A stretch of 64,000 bases of DNA from contig JAURER010000006.1 of the NCBI GenBank assembly GCA_030827315.1, positions 1 to 64,000 of the forward strand, read 5' to 3'. Positions 27,814-35,560 of this stretch are shown piece by piece (positions within the stretch are counted from its first letter, which is position 1; each line of letters begins with the position of its first letter). Below the pieces are notes generated by a model that searched no databases, was not told the DNA's origin, and was given only the letters and a program-made list of their open reading frames with translations. This DNA is from Gemmatimonadota bacterium (GTDB lineage Bacteria; Gemmatimonadota; Gemmatimonadetes; Longimicrobiales; Gaopeijiaceae). The position numbers and the translations under genes are program-made.

Positions 27814-30156
27814 ATGTCGCTCCGTTCCGCCGTTGCCGTTTTGGCTCTCTTCATCATCCTGCCGTTCGCATCCGGCGCGCACGTGCCGGTACGATCGCCC
27901 GAGGGAGCCTCGAAGCGCACGTCGACGGCTTCGCTGCCGGCGCTCCCCGACTCCGCGCTCGACGAGCTCGCGGTGGGACGGTACTGGCACGCGGCCCGCG
28001 CCCTTCGCGCCGCGGGCGCCGCCGAGGCCGGACCGGTGGAACGCCTGACCCTCGCGAGCGCGGATGCCGGGTGGGAGAACTGGGCGGGGGTCCTCGAGAA
28101 CCTGGAAGACGCCGCCTGGCTCCATGAACGCGAGAACGGACGGGGACTGTACCTGCTCGGTCGTGCGTTCGAGCAGGGAGGCCGCTGGGCCGACGCCGCG
28201 ACACGCTACGATGCCTACGTGCGTGCGGTCGGACCCTCCGCGTGGGAGGCTGTCCCGGCGATCGCCCGGGTCTCCCGGGCGGCGTGGCACGCGGGCGATC
28301 GCGCCCGGGCGCTCACCGCGCTCGACGCGCTCCGCCCCCACCCCGTGGTGCGGAGCTGGGCCGCCGTGGAGCTCACGCTCATCGCCGTGGAAGCTGGTGA
28401 CGTCGACGGTGTGCGTGCGCTCGCGCGCCACGTCGTGGAACCGGCGGCGGCGCAGGTCACCTGGCGCGCGGAGGCGGACGCTTACCTCGTGGCTGGGGAC
28501 TCCGCCGGGGCCGCCGACGTGTTCCGCGATCTGCGGGAGAGTCAAGAGCCGGCGCATCGCGCGATCGCTTCCGTGGAGCTCGGTCGCCTGCGGGTCGCCG
28601 CGGGCGACGTGGCCACCGGGCGGGTGCTGCTCCTCGAGGGATTCCCCGGTGCGTCCGGTGCCACCAGGACGCGTGCGGCGGCGACGCTCGCCGATCTCGG
28701 CGGCCACGACTTCACGCTCACGCTGGAGCTCGCCCGTACGCTGGACCGGGCCGGCGAGGGCGGACGGGCCCTGCGCGCCTACGATCGGGCGATCGCGATG
28801 GCACCCGGCGAGGGCGAGGAGTTTCCGGAGGCCAGCCGGCTCGAGCGGGCCCGCCTGATGTCGACGGTGCCCGCGCGCCAGGATGCGGCGCTCGAGGAGT
28901 TCCGGGCGATCCGGGAGACCGCGCGCAGCGAGCGCGTCGGCGCCCGGAACCTTGAGGTGTGGGCTCAGATGCGCAGCCGCCAGGGACTGACGTCCCAGGT
29001 CGCCACACTGCGCCGCTGGCTTCTGGAGGAGTACCCGTCGAGCGGAGAGGCGGCCGAGGTCGCGTGGAGCCAGGGTAGCGCGGCCGAGTCTCGAGGCGCA
29101 CTGGACGAGGCGCTCGAGCGCTACGCCTTCCTCGCGGACAACGCCCGTACCCACGCACGGGCGGGCGAGGCTCGGATGCGCTCCGGTCAGATTCAGCTGC
29201 GGCGCTCGAACGCGACCGCCGCAGCGGAGGTGTACGAGCGCTACCTGACCGATTTCCCCGACGGACGCCGCTGGCAGGAGGCTGCGTACTGGGCGGGCCG
29301 CACGCGGCTGGAGCTCGGCGATACCGCGGCTGGGGAACGCCACCTGCGCCACGTGCTCACTCAGCCGATCGAGTACTATGCGGTGATGGCGGCGGAGCTC
29401 CTCGGCGAGCCGTTCGCGGTGGACCTGGCAGAGGGCGAAGGGCCGATGGAGCCGGGATGGCTCATGGAGGGCCTGGTCCGTCTCGACCTGCTCATCGAGG
29501 CCGGCCTGGAGCGGGGTGCCGAGGCGGAGGTCGCGCGGCTGCGCGACCGCGCCGGCGACGAGCGGGGGCCGAAGCTGCGTCTGGCCCAGGCGCTCATCGA
29601 CCGTGGGCGCACCATCGACGGCATCAACCTGGGCTGGTCGCTGCTCGAGGACGCGGGCGGGTGGGACCGGCAGATCCTTCGCGTGACGTACCCTTTCCCC
29701 TACCGCGAGCTGGTACGCCGGGAGGCGAGGGAGTGGGGAATCGATCCGTTCATGATGGCGGCGATCATCCGTCAGGAGTCGGCGTTCAAGGCCGACATCG
29801 TGAGCCATGCCGGTGCGATCGGGCTCATGCAGGTCATGCCCCCGACCGGTGCGGAGCTCGCCCGCGCGCACGGTCCGGAAGGCTTCACCCGGGAGTCTCT
29901 GACGCGGCCGGAGGTGAATCTCCACCTCGGGGCGGCCTTCTTTCTGGACATGAGCCGCCGCTACGACGACGTGCTTCCCCTGGTGCTCTCCGCCTACAAC
30001 GCGGGCCCCACGCGGGCGACCCGCTGGCAGCGCTACCCGGAGGCGTCGGATCCGCTCCGCTTCACCGAGCGGATTCCCTTCACGGAGACGCGCGGGTACG
30101 TGAAGAACGTGCGCCGCAACCTGGGCCTGTACCGAGTGCTGTACGACGTGGAGTGA
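27814..30156 (+). CDS. Soluble lytic murein transglycosylase
   Basis: A periplasmic enzyme that cleaves peptidoglycan glycan strands with formation of 1,6-anhydromuramic acid. The 780 residues start with a signal peptide (to about residue 22). A long helical, TPR-like superhelix follows (residues 40-600). The SLT catalytic domain has AAIIRQESAFKADIVSHAGAI with the catalytic Glu in RQES, GLMQVMPPTG and LSAYNAGPTRATRW. The layout matches E. coli Slt70, with a longer repeat region. ATG 27814 is preferred, with an in-frame TTG 6 bases earlier. It stands alone after the terminator. Confidence 0.93.
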   Translation: MSLRSAVAVLALFIILPFASGAHVPVRSPEGASKRTSTASLPALPDSALDELAVGRYWHAARALRAAGAAEAGPVERLTLASADAGWENWAGVLENLEDAAWLHERENGRGLYLLGRAFEQGGRWADAATRYDAYVRAVGPSAWEAVPAIARVSRAAWHAGDRARALTALDALRPHPVVRSWAAVELTLIAVEAGDVDGVRALARHVVEPAAAQVTWRAEADAYLVAGDSAGAADVFRDLRESQEPAHRAIASVELGRLRVAAGDVATGRVLLLEGFPGASGATRTRAAATLADLGGHDFTLTLELARTLDRAGEGGRALRAYDRAIAMAPGEGEEFPEASRLERARLMSTVPARQDAALEEFRAIRETARSERVGARNLEVWAQMRSRQGLTSQVATLRRWLLEEYPSSGEAAEVAWSQGSAAESRGALDEALERYAFLADNARTHARAGEARMRSGQIQLRRSNATAAAEVYERYLTDFPDGRRWQEAAYWAGRTRLELGDTAAGERHLRHVLTQPIEYYAVMAAELLGEPFAVDLAEGEGPMEPGWLMEGLVRLDLLIEAGLERGAEAEVARLRDRAGDERGPKLRLAQALIDRGRTIDGINLGWSLLEDAGGWDRQILRVTYPFPYRELVRREAREWGIDPFMMAAIIRQESAFKADIVSHAGAIGLMQVMPPTGAELARAHGPEGFTRESLTRPEVNLHLGAAFFLDMSRRYDDVLPLVLSAYNAGPTRATRWQRYPEASDPLRFTERIPFTETRGYVKNVRRNLGLYRVLYDVE

Positions 30157-30376
30157 GGTCGGCGTCGGTTCCCGCGCCTTCGGGGTACCCGGGCTTCAGG
30201 GAACGAACGAAATGCCCCGAAATCCTCTTCCAGCGTAGGGATCGGTGCTTCCTGGAGCAGGGAATCCACGTATCCGATGAGTCCCGAAGGGACGATGGGT
30301 GGGGATCAGGGGCAGTCGGACGACACGTTTGCGCGGCGCGCGCGACCATTTCTTTGACAAGAGGAATTGGGAGAGG

Positions 30377-30868
30377 ATGAGACACCAGACCGGAGTCGTT
30401 TGGACCCTCCTCGCGCTCGCGGGCTGTGGGGCCGCCGAGACCCGCGTGGACAATCAGGCAGCGGTCGCCGATCCGGCACTCCTCGAAGCGATCATCGAGG
30501 ACGTCAGGGTCGGGTGGGAGCAGGGCGACGGCACGGCGTTCTACGCGCACTTTCTGGACTGGGACGGAGCTCGGTACTTCGAGGGTGGAGGCCAGAACGT
30601 CGGGCTACAGGATCTCGTCGAGAACCATGTGGAACCCGAGGCGGAGCTGGGTCTTCGTCTGGGCTTCTCGAATATCCAGACCCATTTCGAGGGCGGTTTC
30701 GCGTGGGCGGTCGTCGACACGGATATCCAGCTCACGACCGGGGACGGACGCGACATTCACAATCAGGGCCATGGCACGTATCTGTTCCGCTGGGTGGACG
30801 GAGCGTGGAAGGTCGTGCACACCCAGTCGGCCAGTCGGCCGGCTCGGCCGGCTGAGGGGTCCGACTGA
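30377..30868 (+). CDS. Small lipoprotein with SnoaL/DUF4440-like fold
   Basis: A 163-residue exported lipoprotein. The signal ends in a lipobox LAGC (Cys at residue 17). The rest resembles the NTF2-like DUF4440 group: an N-terminal helix (LLEAIIEDVRVGWEQGDG), a central strand pair and the C-terminal GTYLFRWVDGAWKVVHTQ. Such proteins bind or isomerise small ligands, but no catalytic role can be assigned. ATG 30377 follows GGGAGAGG. The frame is open upstream, but the lipobox fixes the start. The region just upstream holds a structured element (30271-30298). Confidence 0.78.
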   Translation: MRHQTGVVWTLLALAGCGAAETRVDNQAAVADPALLEAIIEDVRVGWEQGDGTAFYAHFLDWDGARYFEGGGQNVGLQDLVENHVEPEAELGLRLGFSNIQTHFEGGFAWAVVDTDIQLTTGDGRDIHNQGHGTYLFRWVDGAWKVVHTQSASRPARPAEGSD

Positions 30869-31106
30869 GGGCGGTGCGGCCCGGCATACCGGGGGGCGTG
30901 TCGAGCGGGCATCGTGAGGGGTAACCGCGAGGCGCGTCTTCCGGCCAGCGTGGCGCCTTCGCGGATTCGCCGGTGATATCCATGAGCCGGGACGCTCACT
31001 CGCCCCGTCAACACCATCACCACGTTCACGACGGGGAGTACGCGTCGGTTGTGGCTCCGTGGCAGCGGAGCGGATGCTCAGCGCTCTGCGGCGTGACGGT
31101 ACCGCT

Positions 31107-32348
31107 TCACGCCAGGCGGGCGATGACCTGGATCAGCCGGTCGATGTCGTCCCGAGTATTGAACATCGCGACGGCGGCACGAAGGAGTCGGCGGTCTTCC
31201 TGAAACGTGTAGACGACGCCGCTGTTCGCGAGAGCGTCAGCCAGGGTCGTGGGGTCGAGCTCATGGTAGAAGCTCACGATGGGCGAGGGGTTCCCCGCAG
31301 GCGTGAAGAGCTGCCGCCCGAGACGCGTGAGTTCTTCCCGCAGTTCCTGCGCCAGGGTGTGCGTGTGCTCTGCGATGCGGTCGAGACCGACGTCGGCGAG
31401 GAAGCCGAGTGACGCGTCCATGGCGACCACCGGCGCGAAGGCCGGATTCGAGTACTCGTATTTGCCGGCCGTCGTCGTGAGCTCGTAGGCGTTCCCCTCC
31501 AGGGTCCGAGCGACCTGACGATGGCCGAAACGGTCGGGCTGCAACCACTCGAGGTGCTGGCGACGGACGTAGAGGGGCGCGCACCCGAAGTCCGCGAAGA
31601 GCCACTTGTACCCGTTGCCACATGCGAAGTCTACACCTTCCGCGTGCAGGTCGACCGGGAACGTGCCGAACGCCTGCACCCCGTCCGCGAAGAGGTAGGC
31701 TCCGTGTGAATGGGCGATGGCTGCGAGCGTAGGGAGGTCGTGTCTGAACCCGTTGCGGTTAGACACCCACGCTACGCTGATCAGGCGCGTCCGGGCATCC
31801 GTGTGCGCTTCGAAGTCCTCCGGGCGAGCCTTCCCGTCGACGGCGCGGACGATCCGCAACTCGACCCCGGCTCTCTTTTCCAGTTCGCGATACACCACGA
31901 AGGCAGTGGTGAAGTGCAGCTCGTCGATCACGACGTTGTCTCCGGGTCGCCAGTCGATCCCGTTCGCGACGACGTTCTCCCCGTCACTCGTCGAATAGAG
32001 GAGGGCGATTTCGTCGACGTCGGCACCGAACAGCCCTGCAAAACGCTCCCGGGCGCGTAAGGTGGCCTCCGCCCGGCTGCCCGGGTCGTGGTACATCATC
32101 CGCTCGTAGGCGTATTCGGTCAGCGCTTCCTGGACCGGGATGGGGATGGGTCCCGACGACGCCGTGTTCAGATAGGCCCGGTCACGCGTGACCGGGAACT
32201 GATCGCGCACGCCGAGTGGGTCGCGAATCGAGAAGCTCGCGGCAGGTGCGGCTTCCAGCCGGGCTGGATCGACGAGGGTGCCCGCGGAGGCGGCGAGCCC
32301 CGCAGCTGCTGTGGTCTTCAGGAAGGTACGGCGGTTCCACTCGCTCAT
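31107..32348 (-). CDS. Tat-exported class V aminotransferase-like PLP protein (isopenicillin-N-epimerase-like)
   Basis: A PLP-dependent fold-type I enzyme of 413 residues. The N-terminus carries a twin-arginine signal (NRRTFLKTTAAAGLAASAG), so it is exported folded with cofactor. The core matches class V aminotransferases: LNTASSGPIP, LFADGVQAFG (PLP-Asp) and GNGYKWLFADFG with the PLP Lys. It resembles the isopenicillin-N epimerase/EgtE/cysteine-desulfurase-like subgroup. The reaction and substrate are unknown. A 16-bp perfect palindrome lies 58 bp upstream of ATG 32348. The neighbour on the other strand is a large exported protein. Confidence 0.88.
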   Translation of the reverse strand: MSEWNRRTFLKTTAAAGLAASAGTLVDPARLEAAPAASFSIRDPLGVRDQFPVTRDRAYLNTASSGPIPIPVQEALTEYAYERMMYHDPGSRAEATLRARERFAGLFGADVDEIALLYSTSDGENVVANGIDWRPGDNVVIDELHFTTAFVVYRELEKRAGVELRIVRAVDGKARPEDFEAHTDARTRLISVAWVSNRNGFRHDLPTLAAIAHSHGAYLFADGVQAFGTFPVDLHAEGVDFACGNGYKWLFADFGCAPLYVRRQHLEWLQPDRFGHRQVARTLEGNAYELTTTAGKYEYSNPAFAPVVAMDASLGFLADVGLDRIAEHTHTLAQELREELTRLGRQLFTPAGNPSPIVSFYHELDPTTLADALANSGVVYTFQEDRRLLRAAVAMFNTRDDIDRLIQVIARLA

Positions 32349-32406
32349 GGGACGCTCGGACGGGGTGAGTCGCGCTCAGGTTCGTGCATGGCTCGCGCTA
32401 GCTTAG

Positions 32407-32422
32407 TCCACCGGCCGGTGGA
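32407..32422. promoter_or_regulatory. Perfect 16-bp palindrome, possible operator
   Basis: TCCACCGGCCGGTGGA is its own reverse complement. It lies 58 bp upstream of the aminotransferase-like gene start, a usual place for an operator. A hairpin in a transcript is the alternative. Confidence 0.35.
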
Positions 32423-32609
32423 TCGAAAGTTGCGAAACCCGTTGCACGCGAGGGCGCTCCGGGCGCAGCTCCACCCGGAGCCTGCCGCGGCGATGGCATC
32501 CCCTCGCGCCGTCTCCCGACCTCGAGACCGGAAACCGCCCGACGGGTCTTGATGCAGGGCCGCGGAACAGTAGACGTGGAGTGCCCTGCCCCGGGCTGGA
32601 GGTGTTTGC

Positions 32610-32684
32610 ATGGACAGGGTGGTCTCGAGAGCCGTGCTTGCCGCGATGGCGTCTGCCCTTGCTCACCCCGCTGCAGCTGCGTAG
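32610..32684 (+). CDS. Tiny signal-peptide-like ORF (24 residues), leader peptide or gene relic
   Basis: The frame reads MDRVVSRAVLAAMASALAHP then four Ala and a stop. It looks like a bare signal peptide: basic N-terminus, hydrophobic core, Ala-rich end. GGAGGT lies 6 bases before the ATG, one of the best ribosome binding sites in the window. The stop falls where a cleavage site would be. It could be a leader peptide for the downstream exported protein, a small membrane peptide, or what remains of an exported gene. No family match can be claimed at this size. Confidence 0.35.
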   Translation: MDRVVSRAVLAAMASALAHPAAAA

Positions 32685-32768
32685 GCCCGGTTGCCGCGGC
32701 GCCGGCGGGGCCTAGCTTGCCCGCGTCGGTCCCACTGCGGCGCTCGCTCGCCCACCAAGGAGGTACCT

Positions 32769-35072
32769 GTGCTGCGCTCGCGTAGCGCCCGATCCGGCCG
32801 GCCGTCTGCACGCGGGCTCGCTCGACGCCCCACCTCGCTCTCCCCGGTCGTGGCCGCGGGCCTGCTCCTGCCCTTCGGAATGCTCCGTACCGCGGCCGCG
32901 GATGCCCCGGACCGACCGGGACCGTTCGTCCCGCTCGTATGCGACCTCTCCGGCTTCTCCCCGGCCGGCAGCCTCTCCGCCGCGTTCACCGCCGAGCGAC
33001 TGGTTCTGGGCTGGGAAGGCGAGCCCGGGCAGACGCTCCAACTCGCCCTGGGCCTCCTCGACGGCGCGCCCGCCATCCACGAGCTCACGATCTCGGAGGG
33101 AGGGGGAGCACCGGTCAGGGTAGCCGCGGGGGTGGGCTTCGAGCTGCGGGTGGTGGAGGGACTCCGGCGCATCTCCGACCAGCAGCTCGTGCCCTTGCGC
33201 GAGCTCGGGGTCGAGCTGACGGACGAGATCGTCGACCGGTACAAGTGGGACGTCTTCTGGGACGCCCCGCTCGACCTCGGCGAGGTGGCGGCGAGCCGCA
33301 ACCCACCGCCTCCCGACGGAGTGGCGAGCCAGCCGGGCCTTCCACGCTCCCCCGACGAGATCCGTCGCGGCAGCGCCCGCTGGAACACGACCGGGTGCGC
33401 GGTGACCCGCGAGGGCCGACGGCTGCGGGTCTCCTTCGACGGCCTCGAGCTGGGCTCGTTCTCCGGAGCGTTCGCGCTGACGGTCTACGAGGGCACGAAC
33501 CTCGTTCGTGCTGAAGCGATCGCCGCGACGACCCTTCCGTCGGTCGCCTACAAGTACGACATGGGGCTCACGGGCCTGCCCGTCACGCAGGATACGAGGC
33601 TCCGGTGGCGCGACGTCGGACTGCAGCCGCAGGCGTACGGGCTCCGAGGCCCGGCCAATGCCGATCCCGTGGCGCTGCGCGCCGCGAACCGGCTCGTCGT
33701 GGCGGAGCTGGGCGCAGGCTCCATCGCGGCCTTCCCGCCGCCGCACACCTTCTTCTGGGCCCGCGAGGTGGAGATCAACGTCGGAAACGACTGGTACCGG
33801 AAGGACGGACCGGACTCGTTCAGCTTCGGCATCCGTCAGGGCGAGGAGGAGGTCGTGGAGCGGTACCGCGCGAACTGGTCGCTCTACAGCGCGCCGCCCG
33901 GCACCGAGCAGCACATGGCAGCCTATTTCTATCCGACGCTCGGGGCGGCGGAGCGCGCTTTCGACGCCGCACTCGCGTTCACCAACGGCGACGTCTATCG
34001 CCCCGTGCCCGGCTACCGGGTCATGGGCAGCCACTACCACACGGACGTCGGTCGCACGCTGATGGCCACCGGGAGCGTGGACTCCCGCCTCCCCGACTTC
34101 GAGGTGCTCCGTTCCGCCGGGCTCGAGATCGTGGGACCCGTCGATCGCCCCCGGGAAGAGACCCAGCTCGAGGAGCAGCGCTGGCTCTTCGAGGGTGCGG
34201 CGCGTCACTCCGACGACGATTTCGTCGTGATGCCGCAGATGGAGAACAGCAATCTGCTCGGGGGCCATTGGGACCTGCTCTTTTCCCACCCCGTCTTCTA
34301 CGTGGACGAGCGAGCGCCGGGGACGCCGCTGGTGACGGAGCACCCCGAGTACGGGCGCATGTACAACATCGGCAGCATCGAAGACATGATGGCCATGGTC
34401 GAAGCCGAGGACATGCTCGTGTACATGCCCCATCCGCGAACCAAGGGCTCCACCGGCTACCCGGACGCGATCCGGGAGTCCGACCACTTCCTGCACGAGC
34501 GCTATCGAGGCGTCGGCTGGCGGTGGGGGATGGGCTCGGATCTCTCCGAGCGACGCCTCTCGGGCAAGCGCGTCATCCCGCTCCTCGACGACATGAACAA
34601 CTGGCTGGCGGCATCGGATCGTCCGCTGAAGTCGCTCCTGTCGATCACGGAGACGTACGCCAAGGCGCCGGGCGACGATGTGTACGCCAACGGCCCGGTC
34701 ACCTACCTGAGGATGGACCGGCTTCCGCCCCCTGGAGCGTACGGACCGATCGTCGAGGTTCTCCGCAGCGGAGACTACTTCGTCTCGTCGGGCGAGGTGG
34801 TCGTCCCGGAGCACGCCGTACAGGGGGCGGGCAGGCAGGCCCGCATGACGGCCGAGGTGAGCTGGACCTTTCCGCTGGACTTCGTCGAGGTGGTCTTCGG
34901 TGACGGCACCACGACCGGCCGGGTCGTCGTTTCCGCGTCGGAGCTGCCCCCGTTCGGGACCCACACGTTCACGGTGCCCTTCGACGCCACGGGCCAGGCA
35001 TGGGTGCGCTTCGCGGCCTGGGACACGGCCGGCAACGGGGCCATGACGATGCCGGTGCGGCTGGAGCGCTGA
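32769..35072 (+). CDS. Large exported protein, tentative PHP-type (CehA/McbA-like) metallohydrolase
   Basis: 767 residues with an N-terminal basic and hydrophobic signal-like region (cleavage likely near residue 45, TAAADA). GTG 32769 is fixed by a perfect AAGGAGGT 5 bases upstream. The first 370 residues look like beta-sandwich modules with no family I can name. From residue 400 there are features of PHP hydrolases: GSHYHTDVGR (HxH), a later MPHPRTKGS (His) and GMGSDL. A CehA/McbA-like end follows (ANGPVTYLRMDRL, VLRSGDYFVSSGEV), then a final Ig-like beta domain. Function is unknown. Phosphoesterase or amide-hydrolase activity in the periplasm is the best guess. Confidence 0.72.
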   Translation: MLRSRSARSGRPSARGLARRPTSLSPVVAAGLLLPFGMLRTAAADAPDRPGPFVPLVCDLSGFSPAGSLSAAFTAERLVLGWEGEPGQTLQLALGLLDGAPAIHELTISEGGGAPVRVAAGVGFELRVVEGLRRISDQQLVPLRELGVELTDEIVDRYKWDVFWDAPLDLGEVAASRNPPPPDGVASQPGLPRSPDEIRRGSARWNTTGCAVTREGRRLRVSFDGLELGSFSGAFALTVYEGTNLVRAEAIAATTLPSVAYKYDMGLTGLPVTQDTRLRWRDVGLQPQAYGLRGPANADPVALRAANRLVVAELGAGSIAAFPPPHTFFWAREVEINVGNDWYRKDGPDSFSFGIRQGEEEVVERYRANWSLYSAPPGTEQHMAAYFYPTLGAAERAFDAALAFTNGDVYRPVPGYRVMGSHYHTDVGRTLMATGSVDSRLPDFEVLRSAGLEIVGPVDRPREETQLEEQRWLFEGAARHSDDDFVVMPQMENSNLLGGHWDLLFSHPVFYVDERAPGTPLVTEHPEYGRMYNIGSIEDMMAMVEAEDMLVYMPHPRTKGSTGYPDAIRESDHFLHERYRGVGWRWGMGSDLSERRLSGKRVIPLLDDMNNWLAASDRPLKSLLSITETYAKAPGDDVYANGPVTYLRMDRLPPPGAYGPIVEVLRSGDYFVSSGEVVVPEHAVQGAGRQARMTAEVSWTFPLDFVEVVFGDGTTTGRVVVSASELPPFGTHTFTVPFDATGQAWVRFAAWDTAGNGAMTMPVRLER

Positions 35073-35136
35073 CGCGGCGGGCACGTGGGGCCAGACACGG
35101 ACCGCAGCACGTCACCGACGACTCGCGTCCGTGAAC

Positions 35137-35166
35137 TTGCGCGCTTCCCGTCATCATTTTCAATAT
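35137..35166 (+). promoter_or_regulatory. Possible promoter for the cold-shock gene
   Basis: TTGCGC and CAATAT lie 18 bases apart, followed by a leader of about 50 nt before the ATG. Both boxes are imperfect. Confidence 0.25.
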
Positions 35167-35222
35167 GGGACCATGCCATGCGACGCGTGGTGCGAGTGGA
35201 CTCGGCAGCAGGAGGCAGGCGC

Positions 35223-35420
35223 ATGAAAGGGACCGTGAAGTGGTTCAACGACTCGAAGGGGTATGGCTTCATCCAGAAGCCGGACGGTGGCGATGTCTTC
35301 GTCCACTTTTCTGCGATCGAGGCCGAAGGCTTCCGTACCCTTGCCGAGGGTGAGGAAGTGGAGTTCGAGATCCGCGACTCCGAGAAGGGCCCGCAGGCTG
35401 CCAACGTGATGCGCGCCTGA
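35223..35420 (+). CDS. Cold-shock domain protein (CspA family)
   Basis: A single-stranded nucleic-acid-binding OB-fold protein that melts RNA structure. The 65 residues carry RNP-1 (KGYGFIQ) and RNP-2 (VFVHFS), with the normal start MKGTVKWFN and end [14 protein letters not shown] lies 8 bases upstream of ATG 35223. A terminator hairpin follows the stop, so it is a single-gene transcript. Confidence 0.95.
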   Translation: MKGTVKWFNDSKGYGFIQKPDGGDVFVHFSAIEAEGFRTLAEGEEVEFEIRDSEKGPQAANVMRA

Positions 35421-35443
35421 GTCGCACCTTCGAGTGGTCCCGC

Positions 35444-35477
35444 GGGGCCTCGCGACCACGGGTCGCGGGGCCCTTTC
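35444..35477 (+). terminator. Intrinsic terminator after the cold-shock gene
   Basis: CGCGACC pairs with GGTCGCG over a 3-base loop. The stem extends outward through a G-T pair and GGGCC/GGCCC, and is followed by CTTTCT. It also argues against any polA start upstream of 35478. Confidence 0.7.
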
Positions 35478-35560
35478 TCGTGCGACTTCGCTCCGTTCCC
35501 CCGACCCCTCTATCTTCCGGCTTGCCCGCACTCCGCCCCGAACGAAGGACCGCCGTACCG

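Larger units (their letters stand above)
32349..32768. other. 420-bp divergent intergenic region
   Basis: This gap lies between the Tat-exported PLP protein (minus) and the large exported protein (plus). It holds a perfect 16-bp palindrome (32407-32422) and one tiny open frame with an excellent Shine-Dalgarno (32610-32684). I found no convincing sigma-70 promoter boxes and no other gene. Confidence 0.5.

Noticed and set aside
30973-31203. His-rich small ORF (HHHHVHDGE) that could bind metal
   Set aside because: There is no ribosome binding site, it overlaps the 3' end of the aminotransferase-like gene in antisense, and the rest of the frame is not protein-like.
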